DNA of 64,000 nucleotides from Dyella sp. EPa41 (GTDB lineage: Bacteria > Pseudomonadota > Gammaproteobacteria > Xanthomonadales > Rhodanobacteraceae), in the NCBI RefSeq assembly GCF_016586165.1, contig NZ_BCPR01000013.1, positions 1-64,000 on the forward strand, given 5' to 3'. Both the position numbers and the translations under genes were made by a program. The notes beneath the pieces are model-generated. The model did not search any database. It saw nothing but the letters and a program-made list of their open reading frames with translations, and was not told where the DNA came from. This document shows positions 18,169 to 30,598 of this stretch, one piece after another (position 1 is the stretch's first letter; each line of letters begins with the position of its first letter).

Positions 18169-19178
18169 GCCGCGGCCACCTGCGTAAGGTCGCGGCCTTC
18201 CGCGTGACGCTCCAGCAAGGCGACGAAGTCGGCGAGTTCCGGATAGCGGCGCGCCACCGACACCACGTAGTGATAGACGGTGGGCACGTTCGCGAGATAA
18301 GCGGGTTTTCCGTCGCGATACCACAGGCGATAGAACTGGCCGAGCACGCGCACGTGGCGGTGCATGCCGGTGAGATCCACCCAGCGCAGGAAGCGCTCGG
18401 GCGTCACCTTGCCGTCGATCACGCCCGCGCCGAGCAGGCGCTGGCGATACGACTCGATCCAGCCTTCCACGCGCTCGCGCGGCCACACGATGTAGGCGTC
18501 GCGCAAGAGCGAGGCGAGGTCGTAGGCGATGGGGCCGGCGAGCGCGCCCTGGAAATCGATGACGCCGGGATTGTTGCTGTCGACGACGAGCAGGTTGCGG
18601 CTGTGGTAGTCGCGATGCACGAAGCAGCGTGGCTGCTCCTGCGCGTTGCGGATGATCACGTCGAATGCGGCTTCCAGCACGTCCCACTCGCCGCAACTCG
18701 GCGTGTGGCCGAGGTGGCGGCCGAGGAACCATTCCGGCATCACTTCCAGCCCGGCTACCAGCACCTGGTGACTGAACGGCGGCAGGTTGTCATGGCTCAT
18801 GCGCGTCTGCATGAGCAGCAGGGCATCCATGGCGTCGCCGTAGAGCGCATCGGCCGTTTGTTCGTTGAGCTCGGACAGGTAAAGGCGATTGCCGAAGTCC
18901 TCGATCAGCAGGAAGCCTTGCTCCAGATCCTTCGCGTGCACCGCGGGCACGTGCACACCCGCTGCCGCCAGGCGCCCGCCGATGTCCAGCCAGGGGTGTG
19001 GATCTTCCTTGTCCGGCGGCGAATCCATCACGATCCAGCTGCGGCCGTTGTGGCGCGTACGCCAATAGCTGCGAAAGCTGGCGTCGGACGAGGCAGATTC
19101 GAGGGTGAGCGTGGCGTCGCCGAGGGCAGTGCGGGTCCAGGCCAGGCGGGCGGCGGCGCGGTCGAGGGCGTTGGTCAT
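18165..19178 (-). CDS. amgK: MurNAc/GlcNAc anomeric kinase (AmgK)
   Basis: AmgK phosphorylates recycled MurNAc and GlcNAc at the anomeric hydroxyl, feeding MurU. The 337-aa protein belongs to the aminoglycoside-phosphotransferase kinase fold: the catalytic loop is CFVHRDYHSRNLLVV (HxDxxxxN) and the metal-binding motif is GVIDFQGALAGP. Coupling to murU gives the recycling pathway described in Pseudomonas, where it underlies intrinsic fosfomycin tolerance. The frame stays open to 19283, but those 35 residues are translated REP sequence; MTNALDRAAARLAW at 19178 is the proper start although its ribosome-binding site is weak. Confidence 0.87.
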   Translation of the reverse strand: MTNALDRAAARLAWTRTALGDATLTLESASSDASFRSYWRTRHNGRSWIVMDSPPDKEDPHPWLDIGGRLAAAGVHVPAVHAKDLEQGFLLIEDFGNRLYLSELNEQTADALYGDAMDALLLMQTRMSHDNLPPFSHQVLVAGLEVMPEWFLGRHLGHTPSCGEWDVLEAAFDVIIRNAQEQPRCFVHRDYHSRNLLVVDSNNPGVIDFQGALAGPIAYDLASLLRDAYIVWPRERVEGWIESYRQRLLGAGVIDGKVTPERFLRWVDLTGMHRHVRVLGQFYRLWYRDGKPAYLANVPTVYHYVVSVARRYPELADFVALLERHAEGRDLTQVAAA

Positions 19179-19229
19179 GGCGTGCTGCGTGAGGTGATGC
19201 ACGCAGCTTAGCGGGTGAGGCCCTTCAAC

Positions 19230-19299
19230 TGTAGGAGCGCACCCAGTGCGCGACCGCGGCACCGAGGCCTTGCGGTCGCGCACTGGGTGCGCTCCTACA
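19230..19299. repeat. Perfect REP inverted pair
   Basis: Two identical 28-bp REP copies, 19230-19257 and 19272-19299, in inverted orientation with a 14-bp spacer. The GTAG head, GCGCAC-CCA-GTGCGC palindrome and GCGACCGC tail match the copies at 20-140. Perfect identity suggests recent insertion or gene conversion. It lies just upstream of amgK. Confidence 0.75.
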
Positions 19300-19324
19300 A
19301 AGGAGGTGGTTGTCGCAAGCCTGG

Positions 19325-19633
19325 CCCCTCACCCCGGCCCTCTCCTCGCTCCTCAAAGCCGCGGCCATCCATGGCCGCTCCCCGCGTGCCCCGGAGGGGA
19401 GAGGGAGCAACATGGTTCTTTTGCAGCATGTGGAACGGCTGCTTGCTCTTTACTTCCTCTCCCCTTCAGGGGAGAGGACTGAGGTGAGGGGTGGGTGCTC
19501 GCGATGATGCTGCTACGAGGCGCGCTTCGATCAAGCCATGAGGCAGGCGTGGCCCTCACCCCAACCCTCTCCTCGCTCCTCAAAGCCGCGGCCATCCATG
19601 GCCGCTTCCCGCGTGCCCCAAAGGGGAGAGGGA
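19325..19633. repeat. Tandem ~80-bp direct repeats before amtB end
   Basis: Two direct copies of an ~80-bp unit (19325-19405 and 19553-19633) run from CCCTCACCCC to GGGGAGAGGGAG. Both contain CTCCTCAAAGCCGCGGCCAT and a CATCCATGG centre. Between them a third, partial hairpin CTCTCCCCTTCAGGGGAGAG lies at 19458-19477. Each unit can form a hairpin from its CCTCTCC / GGAGAGG ends. This is a different family from the REP. The remainder of 19179-19643 has no gene. Confidence 0.6.
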
Positions 19634-19643
19634 GAAGGGCGGT

Positions 19644-21486
<1,843 letters not shown>

Positions 21487-21585
21487 TGAGTGGAGCCTCG
21501 GCCGCCAGCTTCGAAGGACGCCGGCATTGCCCGAAAACGGGGCGTTACACCCGGCGATCGCCCGCTTTTGGTGCACCGCCACGGT

Positions 21586-21627
21586 TTGACCCATGAGGCT
21601 TTAATCAGTACCATTTTGGTACCGATT
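21586..21627 (+). promoter_or_regulatory. suf operon promoter with overlapping dyad operator
   Basis: TTGACC (21586-21591) and TACCAT (21609-21614), 17 bp apart, form a good promoter for the regulator-suf operon. A 25-bp dyad covers the -10: AATC-A-GTACCA-TTT-TGGTAC-C-GATT (21603-21627), perfect in both the inner 6-bp and outer 4-bp arms. Such a site over the -10, directly upstream of an Rrf2 regulator gene, is the expected place for autorepression by the Fe-S-sensing regulator. The sequence differs from the E. coli IscR sites and cyanobacterial SufR boxes as I know them. Confidence 0.65.
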
Positions 21628-21653
21628 CCCGCAGTCCCTTCCGGCCGCTCCCC

Positions 21654-22088
21654 ATGCTTCGCGTCAGCCGCCTCACCGACTACGCCACGGTGGTGATGAC
21701 CTGCATCGCCGCCCATCCCGACGACGTGCTCAGCACGGCGCAGATCGCCGATGAGACGCGCCTGGAGCTGCCCACCGTGAGCAAGCTGCTCAAGTCGCTG
21801 GGGCATGCGGGGCTGGTGGAGTCCTTCCGCGGCGTCAATGGCGGCTACCGCCTGGCGCGTCCGGCCGGGGAGATCACCCTGGCGCAGATCGTCGAAGCGC
21901 TGGAAGGCCCCATCGGCATGACCGAATGCAGCCTCGCCGAAGGCCAGTGCGATCGCGAGTCGCAGTGCGGCGTGCGATCCAACTGGCAACGCGTCAACAG
22001 CGTGGTGGACAACGCCCTGCGCGCCATCAGCCTGTCCGACATGCTCAAACCTCCCAGTCGCCGCATCGATGCGACCCTGATCGGCTGA
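21654..22088 (+). CDS. Rrf2-family SUF system regulator
   Basis: A 144-aa winged-helix repressor of the Rrf2/IscR family. The N-terminal HTH is [24 protein letters not shown] followed by the [17 protein letters not shown] wing. Three cysteines at about 92, 99 and 105 ([12 protein letters not shown]) are positioned to bind a 2Fe-2S cluster as in IscR (spacing C-x6-C-x5-C). As first gene of the suf cluster, it probably represses the operon when clusters are sufficient. It matches the group annotated as SUF system Fe-S cluster assembly regulator. A 25-bp dyad lies over its own promoter. Confidence 0.9.
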   Translation: MLRVSRLTDYATVVMTCIAAHPDDVLSTAQIADETRLELPTVSKLLKSLGHAGLVESFRGVNGGYRLARPAGEITLAQIVEALEGPIGMTECSLAEGQCDRESQCGVRSNWQRVNSVVDNALRAISLSDMLKPPSRRIDATLIG

Positions 22089-22132
22089 CCGATCGCGCAA
22101 CGACCGCCCCCGACGACGACACGAAGATCGAT

Positions 22133-23607
<1,475 letters not shown>

Positions 23608-23611
<4 letters not shown>

Positions 23612-24237
23612 GCGCGGTACGGTCATCGCATTGGGACACGGTGTACAGCGAGAAGGGCGAGGCGCAGACCAGCTGGTTCCGCGCGCGCCTCGACGAATCG
23701 CTGCGCCTGATCGATGCGCTGGACCTGGCTCGTGACCAGCCCGTGCTGGACGTGGGCGGCGGTCGCTCCACCCTGGTCGATGACCTGTTGTCGCGCGGAT
23801 TCCGCGACGTGAGCGTGCTGGACCTTTCCGGCGTGGCGCTCGATGAAACGAGGCGCCGGCTCGGCGCGAAGGCCGATGCCGTGCACTGGGTCGTCGGCGA
23901 CGTCACCAGGGCCGAATGGCCGCCTGTCGCGCTATGGCATGACCGCGCGGTGCTGCATTTCCTGGTCGATGCGGACGAACGCGCGCGTTACGTCGCAGCG
24001 GCATCATGCACGGTGCAGGCCGGCGGCCATGCCGTCATCGGCGTGTTCGCGGCGGACGGCCCCGAGCGCTGCAGCGGCCTGCCCGTCGCGCGCTATGACG
24101 CACCCGCGCTGGCCGCGCTATTCAAGGATTCGTTCGAACTGATCGCCACCAGTCGCGACGTGCACCGCACGCCGGCCGGCGGTTCCCAAGCTTTCACTTA
24201 TGCCGTGCTTCGTCGCCGCGGTGGCGACAACGCCTGA
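23608..24237 (+). CDS. Class I SAM-dependent methyltransferase in suf operon
   Basis: A 209-aa Rossmann-fold methyltransferase. Motif I is [17 protein letters not shown], then an acidic strand end [18 protein letters not shown] and motif IV-like [20 protein letters not shown]. The substrate is unknown; the [21 protein letters not shown]-terminus is like small-molecule or thiopurine-type methyltransferases. It is translationally coupled to sufB (ATGA overlap) and lies 18 bp before sufC, so it is made with the Fe-S assembly machine. This place, splitting sufB from sufC, is unusual compared with E. coli sufABCDSE. Confidence 0.85.
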
Positions 24238-24255
24238 TTCCATCGAGTAACCACC

Positions 24256-25026
24256 ATGCTGAAGATCGAAAACCTGCACGCCCGCGTCGAGGGCAAGGAC
24301 ATCCTCAAGGGGCTCACGCTCACCGTGAATCCGGGCGAGGTGCACGCGATCATGGGACCGAACGGCGCCGGCAAGTCCACGCTGGGCAACGTGCTGTCCG
24401 GTCGTGACGGTTACGAAGTGACCGCAGGCTCGGTGACCTTCAACGGCATCGACCTGCTGGCGCTGGAGCCGGAAGAACGCGCTGCCGCCGGCGTGTTTCT
24501 GGCCTTCCAGTATCCGGTCGAAATCCCCGGCGTGAACAACACCTACTTCCTGCGCGCCGCGCTCAACGCGCAGCGCAAGCAGCGCGGCGAGAAGGAACTG
24601 GATTCCATGCAGTTCCTCAAGCTGGTGCGCGAGAAGCTCAAGATCATGCAGATCTCCGACGAGCTGCTGCACCGAGCGGTGAACGAAGGCTTCTCGGGCG
24701 GCGAAAAGAAGCGCAACGAGATCTTCCAGATGGCCGTGCTGGAGCCGAAGCTCGCGATCCTCGACGAGACCGACTCGGGCCTGGACATCGACGCGCTCAA
24801 GCAGGTCGCGCAGGGCGTGAACGCGCTGCGTACGACGGAACGCGGTTTCCTGGTGATCACCCACTACCAGCGCCTGCTCGAGTACATCGAGCCCGATTTC
24901 GTGCACGTGCTGGCCGGCGGCCGCATCGTGGAGAGCGGCGACAAGACGCTGGCGCTCAAGCTGGAAGAGCACGGCTACGCCTGGGTGGCGGACAAGGATC
25001 CGGCGCTTAGCGGGGCCTCGGCATGA
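24256..25026 (+). CDS. sufC: Fe-S assembly ATPase SufC
   Basis: SufC is the ABC-type ATPase that drives shape change in SufBC2D. The 256-aa protein has Walker A GPNGAGKSTLGN, Q-loop region FLAFQYPVEIPGV, the SUF-specific signature FSGGEKKRNEI, Walker B LAILDETDSGLDIDAL and the switch histidine in VITHYQRLLEYI. No membrane segment, as expected. The stop codon overlaps the sufD start. Confidence 0.97.
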   Translation: MLKIENLHARVEGKDILKGLTLTVNPGEVHAIMGPNGAGKSTLGNVLSGRDGYEVTAGSVTFNGIDLLALEPEERAAAGVFLAFQYPVEIPGVNNTYFLRAALNAQRKQRGEKELDSMQFLKLVREKLKIMQISDELLHRAVNEGFSGGEKKRNEIFQMAVLEPKLAILDETDSGLDIDALKQVAQGVNALRTTERGFLVITHYQRLLEYIEPDFVHVLAGGRIVESGDKTLALKLEEHGYAWVADKDPALSGASA

Positions 25027-26342
25027 GCGAAGCGCAACGCACGCCGTTCGTCGAATCGCTGCTGGAAGCCGCCGCGCAGGCGCAGCTGCCGGGCAGCGGC
25101 ATCGGCTGGTTGGACGCGGCCCGCCGGGAGAATCTCGATGCCTTCGTCGCGGCCGGCCTGCCGGATACCCGCGTGGAAGCATGGAAATACACCGCGCTGC
25201 GCGCGCTGGGCCAGCGCCGGTTTGCGCCGGGCGATGCGCAGGCGACGACGCGCGCCGTGGATGCCGCGGCAATCACGCTGCCGGGCGTCGATGGCCCCGC
25301 GCTGGTGTTCGTCAACGGCGTGTTCCGCGCCGATCTTTCGCGCGTCGATGCGCTGCCTGCCGGCCTGAGCCTGCAGCCGCTCTCGCAGGCGCTCCAGGGT
25401 GATGCCGAACCCCTGCGCTTCGCGCTTTCGCGTCACTACCGCGAAGGCGGTGATGCATTCGCGCGCCTCAACGCGGCGCTCTCCGGCGACGGCGTCGTGC
25501 TGCGCGTCGCGCCCCACGCCACGGTGGCGCAGACCGTGCACCTGGTGTTCGTCGGTGCGGCGGCCGAGGGTGATCTCGCCTGGCATATGCGGCACATCGT
25601 AGAACTCGGCGAGGGCGCCGAACTGTCGCTGGTCGAGCATCACGTCGCCAGCGGCGAGCAGCAGCACCTGGGTACGCAGGTCACCGACATCGCGCTGCGC
25701 AAGGGTGCCCGCCTTCGGTGGGTCACACTGCAGGACGCGTCGGCCGGCAGCACCCTGGTACGCCATGACAGCATGCAGTTGGATGAGGACGCACAAGCCG
25801 CGTCGCATGTGCTGGAACTCGGCGGCGCGCTCGTGCGCCACGACCTGCACGCCACGCTGGCAGGCGACCGTTCGCGACTGGAAACGCGCGGCGTGTTCGT
25901 GCTCAACGGCCGCCAGCATGTCGATACGCAGATGGCCATCCGCCACCAGGCGCTCGGTACCGCTTCGGATTCGGTCTGGCGCGGCGTGGCCGACCAGCGT
26001 TCGCGCGGCGTGTTCCGCGGCGCCATCGTGGTGGCGCAAGGCGCCGACGGCAGCGATGCCAGCCTGAGCAGCAAGAACCTGCTGCTCTCCGGCCAGGCCG
26101 AGATCGACACCAAGCCCGAACTGGAAATCTATGCGGACGAAGTAAAGGCCGCCCACGGCGCCACCGTTGGACAGCTGGACGAGCGTTCGCTGTTCTACCT
26201 GCGCTCGCGCGGCATACCGCTCGCCGAAGCGCGCGCCATGCTGACGGCGGCGTTTTGCCGCGCGGTGTTCGCCTCCCTCGACAACGATGCGTTGCGCGAA
26301 CATCTCGATCATCAGCTGATGGCGCACCTGCCTTCCGCGTGA
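25023..26342 (+). CDS. sufD: Fe-S cluster assembly protein SufD
   Basis: SufD is the SufB paralogue completing the SufBC2D scaffold and is needed for iron acquisition. The 439-aa protein has a helical N-terminus and the beta-helix core with LVEHHVASGEQQHLGTQV, RGVFRGAIVVAQGADGSDA, LLLSGQAEIDTKPELEIYAD and KAAHGATVGQLDERSLFYLR. The conserved histidine in AHGATVGQLD is present. It overlaps sufC by four bases and is 33 bp ahead of sufS. Confidence 0.95.
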   Translation: MSEAQRTPFVESLLEAAAQAQLPGSGIGWLDAARRENLDAFVAAGLPDTRVEAWKYTALRALGQRRFAPGDAQATTRAVDAAAITLPGVDGPALVFVNGVFRADLSRVDALPAGLSLQPLSQALQGDAEPLRFALSRHYREGGDAFARLNAALSGDGVVLRVAPHATVAQTVHLVFVGAAAEGDLAWHMRHIVELGEGAELSLVEHHVASGEQQHLGTQVTDIALRKGARLRWVTLQDASAGSTLVRHDSMQLDEDAQAASHVLELGGALVRHDLHATLAGDRSRLETRGVFVLNGRQHVDTQMAIRHQALGTASDSVWRGVADQRSRGVFRGAIVVAQGADGSDASLSSKNLLLSGQAEIDTKPELEIYADEVKAAHGATVGQLDERSLFYLRSRGIPLAEARAMLTAAFCRAVFASLDNDALREHLDHQLMAHLPSA

Positions 26343-26375
26343 AGGCGATTCCAAGGCAACAAGGCGAATGAACCG

Positions 26376-27623
26376 ATGAATGCACAGACCCAGGCGAGCC
26401 CTACCGTATTCGACGTGCAGCGCATCCGCGCCGACTTCCCCTTGCTGTCGCGCACCGTGCATGACAAGCCCTTGGTCTATTTCGACAACGCCAACACCAG
26501 CCAGAAACCGGCGAGCGTGATCGAGGCGGTGGACAACCACTATCGCCGCCACAACGCCAACGTTTCCCGCGCCGTGCACCAGCTCGGCGAGGAAGCCACC
26601 GCCGCCTACGAGGGCGCGCGCGACAAGCTGGCGCGCTTCATCAACGCCACCTCGCGCAACGAACTGGTGCTGACCTCGGGCACCACGCAGTCGATCAACC
26701 TCGTGGCCTACAGCTATGCGTTGCCGCGCCTGAAGCAGGGCGACGCCATCCTCACCACGGTGATGGAGCACCACGCCAACATCGTGCCATGGCAGCTGAT
26801 GGCCGCACGCACCGGCGCCACCGTGAAGGCGGCGCCGATCGATGAACGTGGCGAGCTGATCGTCGAGAAATACATCGAGATGCTGACGCCGGAAGTGAAG
26901 CTGGCCTGCGTCACCCACGTGTCGAACGTGCTCGGCACGGTCAATCCGGTGAAGGACATTGCCAGGGAATGCCGCAAGCGCGGCATCCCGCTGCTGGTGG
27001 ACGGTTCGCAGGCGGTGCCGCATCGCCCGGTCGACGTGCAGGCGCTGGGCTGCGATTTCTACGCGTTGACCGGCCACAAGATGCTTTCACCCACGGGCAC
27101 CGGCGCTTTGTGGGCGCGCAAGGAACACCTGGAGGCCATGCCGCCGTTCTTCGGTGGCGGCGAGATGATCCGCGAGGTGCGTTTCGACGGCACCACCTTC
27201 GCCGAGCCGCCGCACAAGTTCGAGGCGGGCACGCCGAACATCGCCGGTTTCGTCGGCCTGAGCGCGGCCATCGATTACTACCATTCGGTGGGGTTCGACG
27301 CGATCCATTCGTGGGAGCAGCAGCTGCTGGCGTATGCCACGGAGCGCTTGCGTGAAATCCCCGGTCTGCGCCTGGTCGGCGAGGCCAGGGAGAAGGAGCC
27401 GGTGATCTCGTTCCTGATCGAAGGCGCGCAGGCGACCGACCTTGCCACGCTGCTCGACCTGCAGGGTGTTGCCGTGCGCTCGGGTCACCACTGCGCCCAT
27501 CCGCTGATGCAGTTCTTCAAGGTGCCCGCCACGCTGCGCGCCTCGCTCGCGTTCTACAACACGCGCGAAGAAGTGGACGCGTTCATTACCGCCTTGTTGA
27601 AGGTGCGCAAGCTGCTGATGTGA
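26376..27623 (+). CDS. sufS: Cysteine desulfurase SufS
   Basis: SufS is a PLP enzyme that removes sulfur from cysteine as a persulfide for cluster assembly. The 415-aa protein shows the PLP lysine in YALTGHKMLSPTGTGALW and the catalytic cysteine in VRSGHHCAHPLMQFF, both characteristic of class II (SufS/CsdA) desulfurases. No sufE, sufU, sufA or sufT follows; the next gene is convergent, so the sulfur acceptor must be encoded elsewhere. A GC palindrome GCCGCCCGGGCGGC lies past the stop codon. Confidence 0.96.
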   Translation: MNAQTQASPTVFDVQRIRADFPLLSRTVHDKPLVYFDNANTSQKPASVIEAVDNHYRRHNANVSRAVHQLGEEATAAYEGARDKLARFINATSRNELVLTSGTTQSINLVAYSYALPRLKQGDAILTTVMEHHANIVPWQLMAARTGATVKAAPIDERGELIVEKYIEMLTPEVKLACVTHVSNVLGTVNPVKDIARECRKRGIPLLVDGSQAVPHRPVDVQALGCDFYALTGHKMLSPTGTGALWARKEHLEAMPPFFGGGEMIREVRFDGTTFAEPPHKFEAGTPNIAGFVGLSAAIDYYHSVGFDAIHSWEQQLLAYATERLREIPGLRLVGEAREKEPVISFLIEGAQATDLATLLDLQGVAVRSGHHCAHPLMQFFKVPATLRASLAFYNTREEVDAFITALLKVRKLLM

Positions 27624-27653
27624 CGGTGCGACCCGCGCCGCCCGGGCGGCCGG

Positions 27654-28442
27654 TCATTGCCTGCTGCGTAGGCCCTTGATGTATTCCAGTTCCGCCAGGG
27701 ACCTGGGCTCGTCATGGGTAATGGCGAGACACGACTTGTAGGCCGACTCCGCTTCGTCGAGCTTGTGGAGTTCAACCAGTACATAGCCCTTGCCGCGCAG
27801 CGACACACACTTGTAGTGATTCACCATGTCGGGCGTGGATGCGAGCTCCGCGTGCGCCTCCGCTTGCTCGTACAAGGCCATTGCCTTGGCGAAGTCACGC
27901 TTCTGCGCATACACGAAGGCCAGCTCATTGTTGTATTGCGGGTCCATGGGGGCGAGCGCCAGCGCCTTGCCGAGCTCGCGGATTTCTTCGTCGAACTGGT
28001 TCATTTCGCCGTAGATGTAGCCGCGCATCCAGTAGGCCATGGCCCAGGCGGGGCCGAACACGATGGTCTCCTGCGATTTTCCGCTCAGGTTGACGAGCAT
28101 GGCGTAGACCAGTGCGTCGGTCTCGGCGTGGGCGCTATAGACGGCCATGTCGCCTTGGCCATAACGCGACTCGTAATGGTCGATGACCTCGTTGAGCGGT
28201 TCCATGGCGGCCTTGAGCTTGCCGTCCTTCACCAGCTTGAACGCCGTATCGACTTTGTCGGCATCGGCGTCGATCCGAACCTTGCCTTCGGGAACGGTGT
28301 GAATCGTGACGTTGTTTCCCTTGGCGGTGATCAACACGACGTCGGAGCCGGTGTCGATCGTGGGCTGCGTCGGCCGTGGTGCCTGGTGGGCACAGGCGCA
28401 CAACAGGCAGGCCAGGCCCATGGCCGGAATGGATCGGCGCAT
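27654..28442 (-). CDS. TPR-containing lipoprotein, function unknown
   Basis: A 262-aa exported protein. The N-terminus MRRSIPAMGLACLLCACAHQ is a lipoprotein signal with the lipobox LCAC. The C-terminal half holds TPR-like helical pairs (PQYNNELAFVYAQKRDFAKA and VLVELHKLDEAESAYKS). The middle segment begins with a VVLITAKGNNVTIHTVPEGK strand-rich part. It is convergent with sufS and 122 bp downstream, on the same strand, of the M13 peptidase but separated by a terminator. No function can be assigned; TPRs imply protein-protein contacts in the periplasm. Confidence 0.8.
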   Translation of the reverse strand: MRRSIPAMGLACLLCACAHQAPRPTQPTIDTGSDVVLITAKGNNVTIHTVPEGKVRIDADADKVDTAFKLVKDGKLKAAMEPLNEVIDHYESRYGQGDMAVYSAHAETDALVYAMLVNLSGKSQETIVFGPAWAMAYWMRGYIYGEMNQFDEEIRELGKALALAPMDPQYNNELAFVYAQKRDFAKAMALYEQAEAHAELASTPDMVNHYKCVSLRGKGYVLVELHKLDEAESAYKSCLAITHDEPRSLAELEYIKGLRSRQ

Positions 28443-28513
28443 CGTCGTATTCCCCCGTGGAATGTCCCACTGCAGCCTAGTCGATAGGTTCGCGCGGCGC
28501 CACGGACCGAAAC

Positions 28514-28543
28514 AAGGACGCCGCGGCAAGCCGCGGCGTCCTT
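28514..28543 (-). terminator. Terminator hairpin after M13 peptidase
   Basis: A 13-bp perfect stem, AAGGACGCCGCGG (28514-28526) with CCGCGGCGTCCTT (28531-28543), loop CAAG. On the minus strand it is followed by GTTTCGG, a weak T-run, 22 bp past the peptidase stop codon. Confidence 0.6.
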
Positions 28544-28564
28544 GCGGCCAGGGATGCCGGCCTC

Positions 28565-30598
28565 TTACCAGATCTTTACCTGCCTCTCGCTGTCGCGAAC
28601 CATCTTGTCGCCGGCCTTGCACTGGAACGCCTGGGCGAACGCGGGCATGTTGGACGGCGCACCGATGGCGCGGAACTGCGCGGGGGCGTGCGGGTCGGTG
28701 TTGAGCAGGGTGAGCTGCGCTTCCGGGCGGATGTTGCCGCGCCACACGCGGGCCCAGTTGAGGAAGAAGCGCTGGTCCTGGGTGTAGCCGTCGATCTTGC
28801 TTGCCGCTTCCTTCGGATGCTTCGCCAGCGCCATCTGCAGCGCATCGTAGGCCGCGTTGAGGCCGCCGAGGTCGCCGATGTTCTCGCCCATGGTCAGCTT
28901 GCCATTGACGTACTTGCCCGGCAGCGCCTCGTAGTGGTTGAACTGGTCGGCCAGCTTGTCGGTGCGCGACTCGAAGGCCTTGCGGTCTTCGTCGGTCCAC
29001 CAGTTGGCGTTGTTGCCCTGGGCGTCGAACTTGCTGCCCTGGTCGTCGTAGCCGTGGCCCATTTCGTGGCCGATCACCGCGCCGATGCCGCCGTAGTTGA
29101 GCGCATCGTCGGCCTTGGCGTCGAAGAACGGCGGCTGCAGGATCGCGGCCGGAAACACGATCTCGTTCTTTTGCGGGCTGTAGTAGGCGTTCACCGTCTG
29201 CGGGGTCATGCCCCACTCGGTGCGGTCCACCGGCTTGCCGATCTTGCCCACCATGTAGTCGTAGTTGAACTTGGCGGCCGATTCGACGTTGGCGAAATAA
29301 TCGCCCTGGCGAATCTGCAGGCCCGTCCAGTCACGCCACTTGTCGGGGTAGCCGATCTTCGGCGTGAAGCTGGCCCATTTCTCCAGCGCTTTCTGCTTGG
29401 TCGCCTCGCTCATCCACGGCAGGTTCTCGATGCGCGCCTTGTAGGCGACGCGCAGGTTGTTCACCAGCTCCTGCGCGCGGGCCTTGGACTGCGGCGAGAA
29501 CGTCTGCGCCACGTACAGCTGGCCCAGCGCCATGCCCATGCCACCCTCGACGGCGTCGAGCGTGCGCTTCCAGCGCGATTTCATTTCCTTCTGGCCATTG
29601 AGCGTCTTCGCGTTGAAGGCGAAGTCCTCCTGCTGGAACGGCGTGGAAAGGTAGGGCGCCGCCTCGTCGATGGCGTGGAAGCGCAGGTAGGCCTGCCACT
29701 CGGACACCGGCACGTCGGCCAGCATCTTGTCGAACTCGGCGAAGAACTTCGGCTGCGACAGCGAGAAGCCCTGCTGCACGTCCGCGCCCTGCGCCTTGAA
29801 GAACGTCGCCCAGTCGAAGTGCGGCGTCACCTTGTCGGCATCGGCGACGCTGACGTAGTGGTAGCGGTTTTCCGGCTGGCGCAGCTCAGTGGGCACCAGC
29901 GAGGCGGACGCCAGGCGGGTCTCGAACGCCATCACCGCCTTGGCCTGCGCCTGTGCGTCGGCGTCGCTCACGCCCACCAGTCGCAGCGTGCGGGCGATGT
30001 GCGCGACGTATTCGGCGCGGATCTTTTCGAAGTCGGGCTTGCTGTAGTAGTCGGCAGTGGGCAGGCCCAGGCCGCCCTGGCCGGCATACGCGATCTGCGT
30101 GCTGGAATCCTTGAAGTCCGGGCTGCCGTAGAAGCGGAAGGCCACCGGGTTGCCGTGCGCGTAGCTGTCGGTGATGTAGCCGACGATATCGCTGCTGTTC
30201 TTCAGGCCGTCGATGCGGGCGAGTTCCGGCTTGATCGGGGCGTAGCCGGCCTTCTCGATCGCGGCTTCGTCCATGCCCGAGGCGTAGAAATAGCCGATCT
30301 TCTGTTCGATGGAGCCGGGCTTGGCGCTGCCGGCGCCCTTGGCAGCCTTTTCCGCGATGGTGTGCTGCACGTTGAGGCTGCCTTCGCGCAGCGCATCGAA
30401 CGAACCCCAGCGCGTGCGATCGTCCGGAATCGGGTTGGCGGCGATCCACTTGGCATTGACGAAGCCGTTGAAGTCGTTGCACACATCCTTGCCGGTGTCC
30501 AACTCCTTGATGTCGAACGCGGCGGGGGCAGCCAGTGCACCCGTGCACACGGCCAGGCCCACCGCCAGCGCGAGCGGTTTCACAATGCGGTTTTTCAT
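28565..30598 (-). CDS. M13 family metallopeptidase (PepO/neprilysin-like)
   Basis: A 677-aa secreted zinc endopeptidase. The start at 30598 (GGGAGAATCC before ATG) gives a signal peptide MKNRIVKPLALAVGLAVCTG ending in GALAAPAA. The M13 N-terminal helical domain is followed by the catalytic domain with zinc site HEMGH at 511-515 and the third ligand Glu572 in GENIGDLGG. NAYY near 448 fits the NAY substrate-binding signature, and the C-terminus QVKIW ends with the conserved Trp of M13 enzymes. Likely periplasmic peptide degradation. Monocistronic, divergent from a GNAT-Rieske pair. Confidence 0.93.
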   Translation of the reverse strand: MKNRIVKPLALAVGLAVCTGALAAPAAFDIKELDTGKDVCNDFNGFVNAKWIAANPIPDDRTRWGSFDALREGSLNVQHTIAEKAAKGAGSAKPGSIEQKIGYFYASGMDEAAIEKAGYAPIKPELARIDGLKNSSDIVGYITDSYAHGNPVAFRFYGSPDFKDSSTQIAYAGQGGLGLPTADYYSKPDFEKIRAEYVAHIARTLRLVGVSDADAQAQAKAVMAFETRLASASLVPTELRQPENRYHYVSVADADKVTPHFDWATFFKAQGADVQQGFSLSQPKFFAEFDKMLADVPVSEWQAYLRFHAIDEAAPYLSTPFQQEDFAFNAKTLNGQKEMKSRWKRTLDAVEGGMGMALGQLYVAQTFSPQSKARAQELVNNLRVAYKARIENLPWMSEATKQKALEKWASFTPKIGYPDKWRDWTGLQIRQGDYFANVESAAKFNYDYMVGKIGKPVDRTEWGMTPQTVNAYYSPQKNEIVFPAAILQPPFFDAKADDALNYGGIGAVIGHEMGHGYDDQGSKFDAQGNNANWWTDEDRKAFESRTDKLADQFNHYEALPGKYVNGKLTMGENIGDLGGLNAAYDALQMALAKHPKEAASKIDGYTQDQRFFLNWARVWRGNIRPEAQLTLLNTDPHAPAQFRAIGAPSNMPAFAQAFQCKAGDKMVRDSERQVKIW

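Noticed and set aside
27637-27650. GCCGCCCGGGCGGC palindrome after sufS as terminator
   Set aside because: No T-run follows, and GC palindromes of this length arise by chance in this composition; noted only as a possible end site.
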